The position numbers and the translations under genes are program-made. Below the pieces are notes generated by a model. The model did no database searches, was not told the origin of the DNA, and saw only the letters and a list, made by a program, of their open reading frames with translations. 7,030 nt of DNA, from positions 19,763 to 26,792 of the forward strand of contig CAJUMW010000021.1 of NCBI GenBank assembly GCA_910587625.1, given 5' to 3'. This document shows, piece after piece, positions 1-6,353 of the stretch. Origin of the DNA: an uncultured Christensenellaceae bacterium (lineage in GTDB: Bacteria > Bacillota > Clostridia > Christensenellales > Borkfalkiaceae). The first letter of the stretch is position 1. Every line of letters begins with the position of its first letter.

Positions 1-1
1 A

Positions 2-640
2 CGCGTGGGGTTGCCCGTAAAAATCACCAACGACGCGAACGCTGCGGCGCTCGGTGAAGCGAAGTTCGGCGCGGGTAAAAAGTTTGAAGACAGCGTGCTT
101 GTAACGCTCGGCACGGGCGTCGGCGGCGGTATAGTAATCGGCGGTAAACTGTTCGAGGGCGGCAATTCGGCAGGTACGGAAATAGGTCACATGGTAATTG
201 TCGAGGGCGGAGATAAATGTACTTGCGGCCGTAGTGGCTGTTACGAACGCTATGCTTCGGCGCGCGCACTTATTGCTCAGACGCGTGAAGCTATGTCCGA
301 ACATAGAGAGAGCAAGATGTGGGAAACATATACTCTCGAAACGGTTTCGGGCAAAACGCCTTTCGACTATATGGATACAGATGAAACGGCTAAAAATGTT
401 GTTGATAAATACATAAAGCATCTTGCTTGCGGAATTATTAATATCGTAAATATTTTTCGTCCGCAGGTCGTCATGCTTGGCGGCGGCGTAAGCGAGCAGG
501 GGGAGCGGCTTACAATTCCAGTTCAGGAATATCTCGACAACGAGATTTTTGCGGGAATGACTTATGCGCCCGTTAAAGTGGTAAAAGCCACGCTCGGCAA
601 TAAAGCCGGAGTTTTCGGTGCAGCCGCGCTTTTAATGTAA
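2..640 (+). CDS. ROK-family sugar kinase (glucokinase-like), 5' truncated by window edge
   Basis: This is the C-terminal part of a ROK-family kinase, most likely an ATP-dependent cytoplasmic glucokinase that makes glucose 6-phosphate. The frame is open from base 2, so the GTG at 5 is internal and roughly 100 N-terminal residues, including the first phosphate-binding motif, lie outside the window. Numbering from that GTG, the catalytic aspartate is in NDAN (D10). A glycine-rich ROK signature follows (LGTGVGGGIVIGG, about 35-47). The ROK zinc site is complete: His62 in EIGH, and Cys72, Cys74 and Cys79 in CTCGRSGC. The second ATP-site glycines are in VVMLGGGVSEQG (155-166). Family members are usually about 310 residues. 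No broken residues are seen in the visible part. Glucose specificity is inferred from the overall resemblance to Firmicute GlcK proteins. Mannose, N-acetylmannosamine or fructose kinase activity cannot be excluded. The gene ends just before a strong terminator. Confidence 0.9.
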   Translation, partial: RVGLPVKITNDANAAALGEAKFGAGKKFEDSVLVTLGTGVGGGIVIGGKLFEGGNSAGTEIGHMVIVEGGDKCTCGRSGCYERYASARALIAQTREAMSEHRESKMWETYTLETVSGKTPFDYMDTDETAKNVVDKYIKHLACGIINIVNIFRPQVVMLGGGVSEQGERLTIPVQEYLDNEIFAGMTYAPVKVVKATLGNKAGVFGAAALLM

Positions 641-653
641 AATATAATAATAT

Positions 654-695
654 ACGGCGGAGTTTGATTATTCAAACTCCGCCGTTTGTTTTTTT
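654..695 (+). terminator. Rho-independent terminator between converging genes
   Basis: A perfect 14-bp stem (654-667 paired with 672-685, arm ACGGCGGAGTTTGA) with a 4-base loop is followed by a T-rich tail to 695. It lies 13 bases after the ROK kinase stop. On the opposite strand it sits directly past the aldo/keto reductase stop at 698. The tail is T-rich only for plus-strand transcripts, so it is best as the ROK terminator, but the same stem may also stop the minus-strand operon. Confidence 0.9.
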
Positions 696-697
696 AG

Positions 698-1534
698 TTA
701 CTTACTCAACCTTATGGAAAGCTTTTGAACCCAATCGGGGATATTAAAAAGCGGTTTACCTTTGTCAAGCGCGTCGATTTTTTGTATGTCGCTCGGTTCA
801 AGTGTAAAAGAAAATATATCTAAGTTTTCACGCATATGCGCCGTGCTGCAAGTTTTGGGAAATATAACGTTTCCGCTGCATATGTGCCAACGTAAAATTA
901 TTTGCGACGGCGTTTTCTTATACTTTTCGGCAAGCTCGCATATGATTTTATCGCCAAGTAACTTTTTGTTGCCGTGTCCAAGGGGATACCAGGCTTCAAC
1001 GGCTATATTTTTTTGATTTAGGTAGCTTTTAAGTTTTTTTTGCGCAAAGTAAGGGTGCAGCTCAATTTGGTTTACGCAAGGTACCTTCTTTGCAATATTT
1101 AAAATTTCCTCGGTTTGAGCTATCGTAAAATTGCTTAAACCTATCGATTTTATTTTGCCGTCGGCTTGCGCCCTTTCAAGCGCCTTCCAAGCGCCCTTAT
1201 AATCAAAATAAGGGCGATGTAACAGCATTAAGTCTATATAGTCGGTTTTTAGTTTTTTTAGCGACTCGTCAATACTTTTTTGCGCTTTATCGAAGCCGTA
1301 GTTCTTAACCCAAATTTTAGAGGTAATAAATAGGTCGCTTCGTGCTAAGTTACACCCGGCAATAGCTCGTCCGACGCCGCATTCGTTACCGTAAATCTGA
1401 GCGGTATCAAAGTGGCGGTAGCCGCATTCAAGCGCGTTTAATACATGCTTGGTGCATTCATTGTCGGGAATTTCAAACACCCCGTAACCGAGCATCGGCA
1501 ATTTATTTCCGTCGTTGAGCTTTAATTTTTCCAC
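698..1534 (-). CDS. Aldo/keto reductase (AKR family, NADPH-dependent oxidoreductase)
   Basis: This encodes a cytoplasmic single-domain TIM-barrel aldo/keto reductase of about 278 residues, the usual bacterial length for relatives of 2,5-diketo-gluconate reductase (AKR5-like). Numbering from the upstream TTG at 1540, the catalytic tetrad is visible: Asp45 and Tyr50 in the YRHFDTAQIYGNE signature, Lys75 in FITSKIW, and His108 in MLLHRP. The other family motifs are GKIKSIGLSNF (128-138), VNQIELHPYF (156-165) and the cofactor region around PKT (228-230) and the ENLDIFSF segment. The natural substrate cannot be told from sequence. TTG-1540 lies only 2 bases after the AAAAGG ribosome binding site. 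GTG-1534 lies 8 bases after it and gives the family-like start MEKLKLNDG, so I prefer GTG. The gene starts 16 bases after the rubrerythrin stop and is almost certainly cotranscribed with it. It may detoxify aldehydes during oxidative stress, which is inference from the neighbour. Confidence 0.92.
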   Translation of the reverse strand: MEKLKLNDGNKLPMLGYGVFEIPDNECTKHVLNALECGYRHFDTAQIYGNECGVGRAIAGCNLARSDLFITSKIWVKNYGFDKAQKSIDESLKKLKTDYIDLMLLHRPYFDYKGAWKALERAQADGKIKSIGLSNFTIAQTEEILNIAKKVPCVNQIELHPYFAQKKLKSYLNQKNIAVEAWYPLGHGNKKLLGDKIICELAEKYKKTPSQIILRWHICSGNVIFPKTCSTAHMRENLDIFSFTLEPSDIQKIDALDKGKPLFNIPDWVQKLSIRLSK

Positions 1535-1550
1535 TAACAATACCTTTTAA

Positions 1551-2087
1551 TCAATAGTTTTCGGGTTTTACCTGAAAATAGCTTTGGGGATGCGCGCAAA
1601 CAGGGCATACTTCGGGCGCTTTTTTGCCTACGCAAATGTGTCCGCAGTTAGCGCACTGCCAAACCACGTCACCGTCCTTAGAAAATACCAAATCTCCCTC
1701 TATATTTGCAAGCAGCTTTTTATAGCGTTCCTCGTGCTCTTTCTCTATTTCGGCAACGCCCTCAAAGAGCTTTGCTATATCTTCAAAGCCTTCTTCGCGC
1801 GCTTCTTTTGCAAAAGTTGCATACATATCTGTCCATTCATAGTTTTCACCGCCGGCAGCTTCTTTAAGGTTATCAACTGTCGAGCCGATACCGTCGTTTA
1901 AAAGCTTGTACCAGATTTTTGCGTGTTCTTTTTCGTTGTTTGCGGTTTCTTCGAAAATAGCCGCTATCTGAACATAACCGTCTTTTTTTGCCTTTGAAGC
2001 AAAATAAGTGTACTTATTTCTTGCCTGTGATTCGCCTGCAAATGCGGTTTTAAGGTTAGCTTCTGTTTTTGTGCCTTTAATATTCAT
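1551..2087 (-). CDS. rbr: Rubrerythrin (non-haem diiron peroxidase)
   Basis: Rubrerythrin reduces hydrogen peroxide to water in the cytoplasm of anaerobes, taking electrons through rubredoxin and NAD(P)H-dependent partners. At 178 residues it is slightly shorter than the classical Desulfovibrio form. The N-terminal four-helix bundle (about 1-135) carries the expected iron ligands: Glu19 in FAGES, Glu52 and His55 in NEKEH, Glu95 and Glu98 in AKEAREEG, and Glu115 and His118 in EIEKEH. The C-terminal rubredoxin-like domain (about 140-178) has both Cys pairs, CANC (145-148) and CPVC (161-164), followed by the typical AHPQSYF ending. The start is ATG with a strong AAAGGAG site 7 bases upstream. 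It is the first gene of an operon with the aldo/keto reductase, behind a near-perfect promoter, so it is probably highly expressed. All ligands are present, so it should be active. Confidence 0.97.
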   Translation of the reverse strand: MNIKGTKTEANLKTAFAGESQARNKYTYFASKAKKDGYVQIAAIFEETANNEKEHAKIWYKLLNDGIGSTVDNLKEAAGGENYEWTDMYATFAKEAREEGFEDIAKLFEGVAEIEKEHEERYKKLLANIEGDLVFSKDGDVVWQCANCGHICVGKKAPEVCPVCAHPQSYFQVKPENY

Positions 2088-2104
2088 AATTATACTCCTT
2101 TGAT

Positions 2105-2120
2105 TTTTCCATATGGAAAA
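2105..2120. promoter_or_regulatory. Perfect 16-bp palindrome in the rubrerythrin leader
   Basis: TTTTCCATATGGAAAA is an uninterrupted 16-base palindrome. It lies just downstream of the predicted rubrerythrin start point (about 2122) and 5 bases before the AAAGGAG ribosome site on the minus strand. A repressor bound here could block transcript elongation. As a hairpin it has no loop, so a DNA-binding role is more likely than an RNA role. No regulator in the window is an obvious owner. Function is inferred. Confidence 0.5.
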
Positions 2121-2148
2121 TTATGGTAATTATATCATATAACCGTAA
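2121..2148. promoter_or_regulatory. Dyad over the rubrerythrin -10 and spacer, candidate operator
   Basis: Two 10-base arms, TTATGGTAAT (2121-2130) and ATAACCGTAA (2139-2148), are inverted with 8 of 10 positions matching across an 8-base gap. Nested in the dyad is a perfect 6-1-6 inverted repeat, TTATAT-C-ATATAA (2130-2142). Both cover the -10 hexamer, so a bound protein would exclude RNA polymerase. The 6-1-6 layout recalls Fur/PerR-type sites, but aligned base by base it does not match the Bacillus PerR consensus well. The regulator is unknown. Confidence 0.4.
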
Positions 2149-2157
2149 TTTTGTCAA
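2129..2157 (-). promoter_or_regulatory. Sigma-A promoter of the rubrerythrin/AKR operon
   Basis: On the minus strand, TTGACA (2157-2152) and TATAAT (2134-2129) are both exact consensus and are separated by exactly 17 bases. The -10 is preceded by TGA, which forms an extended -10. The expected start point is near 2122, giving a leader of about 35 bases before the rubrerythrin ATG. Such a strong promoter would normally need repression, and this is consistent with the overlapping dyad. Confidence 0.88.
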
Positions 2158-2278
2158 TAGCAATTGTATTCACTGTCTTTTGCCTTCTCGGTGTATATTC
2201 GAGGTTTTTTTGTCTAATAACCATATACAACATAGCAAGCACACGATTTGTTCGTGAAATTAAAAAATTTTTATAAAA

Positions 2279-3148
2279 TCAAAAAACCGTAAGCGCCGTC
2301 GAGATAATTTTCTTTTGCGACTGACTAAATCTTTTATTTTTATGATGAACTAAATAGTAATATCTTTCAAAACTGTTATCGTCAACTTCTATTACTTTTA
2401 ATCTGTTATTTTCGATAGGATCGTCAACAAGCCTTTGCGGTAATACGGCAATGCCGATATTATGTTCCGCACAAGCTATCAACGCATGATTGCTTGCAGA
2501 CTCTATAACGGGAGTTATCGTCATACCGTTTGCGGATAGTACGCTATCCAATAAATTTCTCGATGCGCTTCCGTGTTCTCGCAGTAGAATAGGATATTCC
2601 GTAAACTCTTTTAACGAAATGCGTTGCGGAATAGAAAAAGTTGCTCCGCAAACTACGGTTAAATTATCGCGGGAAATAATCTGCTTTTTAAGGCTGTCCG
2701 AGTGTACAACGCCTTCAACGAATGCGAAATCGAGATTGCCGTTTGTGAGCTGTTCTTCTATGACCGCCGTGCTGTCTATTACGACGGACACTTGGATTTG
2801 CGGATAATTATCCTTTATCAGTGCAACGATTTTCGGTATATATTCTTTGCCTATTGTAAGCGACGAACCTATGCGAATTCTCGCATTGAGATTATTTTCA
2901 TTTGCAAGGCTCTCGAAATCATCAAAGGAAGCAACGGTTTCTTTCGCTTTAACGAGCAACTGTTTTCCGTAGTACGTCAATATAAGCCGTTGGTTTATTC
3001 TGTCGAACAGAATTACGTTGTAATATTTTTCTATTTCGGCAATCGTTTGACTTACCGCAGGTTGCGCTATATGCAGAGCGTCTGCGGCTTTTGTAATTCC
3101 GCCGTGTTCGCATACGGCTATAAAAGTTTTAAGATGTCGTAACGTCAT
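2279..3148 (-). CDS. LysR-type transcriptional regulator
   Basis: This is a 289-residue DNA-binding regulator of normal LysR length. The N-terminal winged helix-turn-helix is clear: LKTFIAVCEHGGITKAADAL with the recognition helix in QPAVSQTIAEIE (about 18-40), then LFDRINQRLILTYYGKQLL. The effector domain runs from about residue 90 (ARIRIGSS) to the end. It has two Rossmann-like halves and the segment LREHGSASR (189-197), which resembles the ligand-pocket region of CysB/CysL-type regulators that sense sulphur or other oxyanion metabolites. Its own promoter overlaps that of the divergent chromate-transporter genes, the usual LysR layout for a regulator that controls its neighbour and itself. 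It starts at ATG 3148 with AAAGG 7 bases upstream. About 120 bases between its stop and the rubrerythrin -35 hold no gene and no convincing terminator. The effector is inferred to be an anion but is not shown. Confidence 0.93.
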   Translation of the reverse strand: MTLRHLKTFIAVCEHGGITKAADALHIAQPAVSQTIAEIEKYYNVILFDRINQRLILTYYGKQLLVKAKETVASFDDFESLANENNLNARIRIGSSLTIGKEYIPKIVALIKDNYPQIQVSVVIDSTAVIEEQLTNGNLDFAFVEGVVHSDSLKKQIISRDNLTVVCGATFSIPQRISLKEFTEYPILLREHGSASRNLLDSVLSANGMTITPVIESASNHALIACAEHNIGIAVLPQRLVDDPIENNRLKVIEVDDNSFERYYYLVHHKNKRFSQSQKKIISTALTVF

Positions 3149-3179
3149 AGTATAACCTTTTGCTTATTATTGTTATAAT

Positions 3180-3208
3180 ATTATACTATTTTACTTATGT
3201 TTGGTCAA
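3180..3208 (-). promoter_or_regulatory. Promoter of the LysR gene
   Basis: On the minus strand, TTGACC (3208-3203) and TATAAT (3185-3180) are separated by 17 bases and match the sigma-A consensus at 11 of 12 positions. The start point should be near 3173, about 25 bases before the LysR ATG. Confidence 0.8.
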
Positions 3209-3218
3209 GTGTTATAAT
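3190..3218 (+). promoter_or_regulatory. Promoter of the chromate-transporter cluster, overlapping the LysR promoter
   Basis: TTTACT (3190-3195) and TATAAT (3213-3218) are 17 bases apart. The -10 is perfect and the -35 is weaker (4 of 6), as expected for a promoter that needs an activator. It overlaps the divergent LysR promoter almost completely, so the two polymerases would compete. The leader to the first gene would be about 80 bases. Confidence 0.6.
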
Positions 3219-3265
3219 AAACAATGAGCTACTTTGATTATAAAAGGCGGTAAATTGTGTTCCCC

Positions 3266-3280
3266 GACGCTATATGCGTC
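3266..3280 (+). promoter_or_regulatory. Small GC hairpin in the leader of the CHR genes
   Basis: GACGC (3266-3270) and GCGTC (3276-3280) form a perfect 5-bp stem with loop TATAT, followed by TTTAATATTT. It sits in the predicted 80-base leader about 25 bases before the ATG. It could be a weak attenuator or an mRNA-stabilising element. The stem is short and the T-run interrupted, so this is tentative. Confidence 0.25.
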
Positions 3281-3304
3281 TTTAATATTTGAACGGTAGA
3301 AAAT

Positions 3305-3895
3305 ATGAAAAAGTACCTTAAACTACTTCTTATTATGCTGAAAATCGGATTATTTACTTTCGGCGGCGGGTACGCTATGATTGCTCTTCTCGAAAATGAG
3401 TTCGTAATAAAGCGCAAATGGATAAATAACGACGAGTTTACGGATATGGTTGCAATAGCCGAAAGCACACCCGGCCCTATAGCCATAAACGCCGCAACGT
3501 ATATAGGCTTTAAGATGGGTGGCGTGTTAGGCTCTATACTTTGCACGGTAGCGGTATGTATTCCGTCGTTTTTAATAATCTATCTCATTTCGCTCTTCTT
3601 TAACGCCTTTATTGGGATACAATGGGTTGCCGCCGCTTTCAAGGGCATTCAGATATGCGTAATATTTCTGATACTTTCGGCGGGAATTAAAATGCTGATA
3701 AAGATAAAAAAGACCGTTTTCAATATTATCGCTATGGTGGCAACGGTTGTCAGTATGGTTCTGCTGTCCGTGTTTGCCGTTGACTTTTCATCTATATTCT
3801 ATATACTGATTAGCGGCGTTCTCGGACTTTCGATATATTTTATTAAGCTATTGATAAGCAAAAAGAGAAAGGGAAAAGACGATGATATTTCTTGA
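3305..3895 (+). CDS. Chromate transporter family protein, short-chain CHR (first of pair)
   Basis: This is a 196-residue inner-membrane protein with a single CHR domain. Long ChrA proteins contain two fused CHR domains; short-chain members are encoded as adjacent pairs and are thought to act as heterodimers with opposed topology. Visible family motifs are FTFGGGYAMI (17-26) and AESTPGPIAINAATYIGF (52-69), the conserved signature around the proline-glycine turn. Hydrophobic segments lie at about 5-25, 50-70, 72-100, 107-130, 138-158 and 163-184, followed by a charged tail KKRKGKDDD. It starts at ATG 3305. An in-frame TGA at 3290 rules out an earlier start, although the ribosome site (ACGGTAG) is weak. 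The last 14 bases overlap the next CHR gene, implying translational coupling. Family members export chromate or move related oxyanions. The true substrate here is not proven and may not be chromate. Confidence 0.92.
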   Translation: MKKYLKLLLIMLKIGLFTFGGGYAMIALLENEFVIKRKWINNDEFTDMVAIAESTPGPIAINAATYIGFKMGGVLGSILCTVAVCIPSFLIIYLISLFFNAFIGIQWVAAAFKGIQICVIFLILSAGIKMLIKIKKTVFNIIAMVATVVSMVLLSVFAVDFSSIFYILISGVLGLSIYFIKLLISKKRKGKDDDIS

Positions 3896-4454
3896 ATTGT
3901 TTTTAACCTTTTTGAAAATAGGCGCGGTTTCTTTCGGCGGCGGGTACGGTATGATTTCTCTCATACGCGAAGAAGTGTTGTCGTTTGGTTGGCTGACGGA
4001 AGAAGAACTTATTAACTTTATTGCGGTGTCGGAATCCACGCCCGGACCGATAGCCGTAAATATGGCTACTTTTATAGGTTCGTCGCAAGGCGGTATTTTG
4101 GGCGCGTTTATCGCTACGCTCGGCGTCTTATTGCCATCGTTTATTATTACACTTGTTATTGCCGCCGCGTTAAAAAATCTTTTGAAATATGCGGGCGTAA
4201 AGGCAACGCTCGGCGGAATACGTCCCGCGATTACAGGGCTTATTCTCGGTACGGCAATAATAATGTCGCTCGGTTCGGTATTCGGAATAAAGACGACGGA
4301 AAGCACTTTTTTATTCGATTGGAAAGGACTTATAATTTTAGGTGTGCTGACGGCCGTTTATCTCATCTATTACAGAGTGCGCAAAAAAGCTTTTTCGCCG
4401 ATTTTGCTTATAATCTTTTCGGGAGTTATGGGTGTGCTATTTTATAGGTTGTAA
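3882..4454 (+). CDS. Chromate transporter family protein, short-chain CHR (second of pair)
   Basis: This 190-residue membrane protein is the second half of the CHR pair. It repeats the same motifs as its neighbour: VSFGGGYGMI (16-25) and SESTPGPIAVNMATFIG (50-66), then GILGAFIATLGVLLPSFIIT (71-90). Hydrophobic segments follow at about 88-104, 113-133, 148-164 and 170-188. It starts at ATG 3882 inside the end of the first CHR gene, with an AAAGGG site 9 bases upstream. The two proteins are clearly diverged copies of one domain, not a frameshifted single gene, since each has its own start, ribosome site and full motif set. They should work together in the membrane as one transporter. In Bacillus subtilis a comparable short pair is needed jointly for chromate resistance. 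Here the LysR and Na/Pi neighbours leave room for another oxyanion. Confidence 0.92.
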   Translation: MIFLELFLTFLKIGAVSFGGGYGMISLIREEVLSFGWLTEEELINFIAVSESTPGPIAVNMATFIGSSQGGILGAFIATLGVLLPSFIITLVIAAALKNLLKYAGVKATLGGIRPAITGLILGTAIIMSLGSVFGIKTTESTFLFDWKGLIILGVLTAVYLIYYRVRKKAFSPILLIIFSGVMGVLFYRL

Positions 4455-4462
4455 CTGATATT

Positions 4463-4522
4463 TTTGATATGAATCTATCGAAACGGCAAAGCGTTAAAAC
4501 ATCTTTTTATATGTTTGATATG
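4463..4522. repeat. Spacer before the Na/Pi gene with a 9-bp direct repeat
   Basis: The 113-base gap 4455-4567 contains TTTGATATG twice (4463-4471 and 4514-4522). No promoter with both good boxes was found: TTGATA (4515-4520) has no -10 at proper distance, and the TATATT/TATTAT stretch near 4528-4538 lacks a good -35. No terminator is present, so read-through from the CHR genes into the Na/Pi gene is plausible. The role of the repeat is unknown and it may be chance in A/T-rich DNA. Confidence 0.3.
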
Positions 4523-4567
4523 TTGTCTATATTATTATAAGAAACTAATTCAGAGGAGAAAAACAAA

Positions 4568-6241
4568 ATGACTGCGACAGAAATTGTAACTTCGGTACTT
4601 TCATTGATTGCAGGTGTAGGCATATTTTTAATCGCCTGTACAATGATGAGTTCCAACCTTGAAGCTCTCGGAAGCAGGAAATTAAAATCACTTTTTACAA
4701 AAGCGTCAAAAAGTAAATTATTGGGCGTGGGCGTAGGTGCTGCGACTACTGCCGTAATACAAAGCTCAAGCGCAACTTCTGTCATGGTAATCGGCTTTGT
4801 CAATGCGGGAATTATGACGCTAACGCAAGCCGCAACCGTCATTTTCGGTGCGAATATCGGAACTACTATTACGGGACAACTTGTCGCGCTCGGTATGTTC
4901 GGTTCGAATACCATTTCCACTTCGGTCATTTTTGCTACGTTCGCGGGTATCGGGGCATTTATACTTGCTTTTGCAAAAAAAGACCGTTTACAAAAGTTAG
5001 GCGGCATTATAGCGGGATTTGGTATGCTGTTTGTCGGACTTTCGATGATGAGTGGAGCTATGTCGGATTTTTCAGAACTCGATTCGGTAAAATCCTTTCT
5101 TGCCAAATTTGAAAATCCATTATTGCTCGTAATGATAGGCGCGATACTTACAGCCGTAATACAAAGCTCGTCGGTAATGACTTCTATGGCAATAACTATG
5201 GTGGTTACAGGGCTGATATCGCTGAATCAAGGCATTTATATTACAATGGGTGCAAACATAGGCACCTGCGTAACCGCACTTATTGCAGGAATAACAAGTA
5301 CGAAGAACGCAAAACGCACCGCGCTCATCCACCTTATTTTTAACGTCAGCGGCGTAGTTGTTTTCTTGCTTATAGGTTTAATTATGAATATGTGCGGCAT
5401 AAATTACGGGCTTTTGTTCGACGAAATATTTCCCCACACCCCGCAAATTCAACTTTCTATGTTCCATACAATATTCAATATAATTACTGTTATTATCGTT
5501 TTACCGCTCACAAATCTATTGGTAAAACTTGTTAATAAATTTATTCCGGACAAGAAAGATAAACGCCAAAAAGTGACCGAACCGAGCTTCCGCTTTTTCG
5601 AGGAACATATGCTGCGCACACCGCCAATCGCCGTTCAGCAGATAAAAAATGAAATTATAGAAATGGCGAATACCGCCGTAAGTAATTTTGATACGGCTTG
5701 TAGTATAATATGCGACTTAAATTATGAAAACATAGAAACGTTCCGTTTTCGCGAAAAACAATTGAATTTTCTCCAAAACAAGCTTGCTCAGATTATAGGG
5801 AAACTGCTTAAAGAAGATTTGGCGGAAAAGGATAGAATTTATTTGATAACGGCATTAAGAACAATTATTGATTTAGAACGCGTAGGGGATTATGCGGAAA
5901 ATATCATCGAATATGCCGATAAACTATACGACGCCAATACTAAATTTTCCGATCAGGCAATAAATGAAATCAATGAGTTGAAAAAACTTTTGATGGCATT
6001 ATACGATCAAGTAATGACGGCGTACAGAGATACCGATAAAAAAGCTTTCCAAAATGCTTGTGATATCGAAGAAAAAATAGACGTCGTTACGGAACAAATG
6101 GCGCAAAATCACATCAGGCGATTAAGCGACGGCGAATGTACGGCAGAAGTGGGAATGCAATATATCTCTCTTTCCGCCAACGCGGAAAGAATTGCCGATC
6201 ACTTTATGAACGTTGCAAAAACAATTAATTCTTATAGTTAA
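4568..6241 (+). CDS. Na+/phosphate cotransporter family protein with C-terminal PhoU-like domain
   Basis: This 557-residue membrane protein belongs to the NptA/YjbB-type Na/Pi family (SLC34-like core). The transport domain (about 1-325) contains the family's duplicated unit: TAVIQSSSATS (61-71) with FGANIGTT (93-100), and TAVIQSSSVMTS (195-206) with MGANIGTC (227-234). The QSSS motifs form the substrate and sodium site. Two H-x-I/L-F-N motifs (HLIFN 255-259, HTIFN 300-304) are also typical. After a basic linker (about 325-340) comes a helical PhoU-like region (about 350-557) with the metal-binding repeats LERVGDYAENI (436-446) and AERIADHFMN (539-548). It imports or exports phosphate with sodium; bacterial members with PhoU domains are often proposed to export or balance phosphate. 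It starts at ATG 4568 with a strong AGAGGAG site about 10 bases upstream. Another small anion as substrate is possible. The gene is complete and is followed by a long hairpin. Confidence 0.95.
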   Translation: MTATEIVTSVLSLIAGVGIFLIACTMMSSNLEALGSRKLKSLFTKASKSKLLGVGVGAATTAVIQSSSATSVMVIGFVNAGIMTLTQAATVIFGANIGTTITGQLVALGMFGSNTISTSVIFATFAGIGAFILAFAKKDRLQKLGGIIAGFGMLFVGLSMMSGAMSDFSELDSVKSFLAKFENPLLLVMIGAILTAVIQSSSVMTSMAITMVVTGLISLNQGIYITMGANIGTCVTALIAGITSTKNAKRTALIHLIFNVSGVVVFLLIGLIMNMCGINYGLLFDEIFPHTPQIQLSMFHTIFNIITVIIVLPLTNLLVKLVNKFIPDKKDKRQKVTEPSFRFFEEHMLRTPPIAVQQIKNEIIEMANTAVSNFDTACSIICDLNYENIETFRFREKQLNFLQNKLAQIIGKLLKEDLAEKDRIYLITALRTIIDLERVGDYAENIIEYADKLYDANTKFSDQAINEINELKKLLMALYDQVMTAYRDTDKKAFQNACDIEEKIDVVTEQMAQNHIRRLSDGECTAEVGMQYISLSANAERIADHFMNVAKTINSYS

Positions 6242-6257
6242 AAGAGTAAGACTTAAA

Positions 6258-6293
6258 AACAGCCGATAGAGCAATTAAGCTCTATCGGCTGTT
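6258..6293 (+). terminator. Long hairpin after the Na/Pi gene, probable terminator
   Basis: A perfect 15-bp stem (6258-6272 with 6279-6293, arm starting AACAGCCGATAGAG) closes a 6-base A/T loop. It starts 17 bases after the stop codon. The following tract (GCCGTTGTTT) is only partly T-rich, so termination may be less efficient. The stem could equally protect the mRNA 3' end. On the minus strand it could also stop transcripts arriving from the right, where the arm is followed by TTTTTAAG. Confidence 0.75.
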
Positions 6294-6353
6294 GCCGTTG
6301 TTTATACCGTTCTGCGCCGTTTTGCAGAAGGGCAGCACGCATAAAATAAACTT

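Larger units (their letters stand above)
3171..3219. repeat. Direct repeat TGTTATAATA, two copies in the divergent promoter region
   Basis: The 10-mer TGTTATAATA occurs at 3171-3180 and again at 3210-3219, 39 bases apart, close to four helical turns. The first copy lies at the LysR -10 region, where TATAATATTATA (3174-3185) is a perfect 12-base palindrome. The second contains the -10 of the chromate-transporter promoter. Some similarity is expected because both contain a -10 hexamer, but the extra flanking identity and spacing make it a candidate regulator site. Confidence 0.4.

Noticed and set aside
2242..2256. A CACGA/TCGTG stem downstream of LysR as a terminator
   Set aside because: The stem is only 5 bp and no T-run follows it on the minus strand. 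An A/T-rich tract lies on the wrong side.
2702..3142. A 146-codon plus-strand open frame inside the LysR gene
   Set aside because: It is antisense to a clear LysR gene, has no recognisable motifs and an unusual composition. It is a shadow of the real gene.
3882..3895. Possible frameshift splitting one long ChrA gene into two
   Set aside because: Each half has its own start codon, ribosome site and complete CHR motif set, which is the known short-chain paired form.
3848..4306. A 152-codon minus-strand frame across the CHR genes, and a 199-codon one at 4507-5106
   Set aside because: Both lie antisense to strongly supported membrane-protein genes. Their long open frames follow from codon composition on the coding strand, and no motif or ribosome site supports them.
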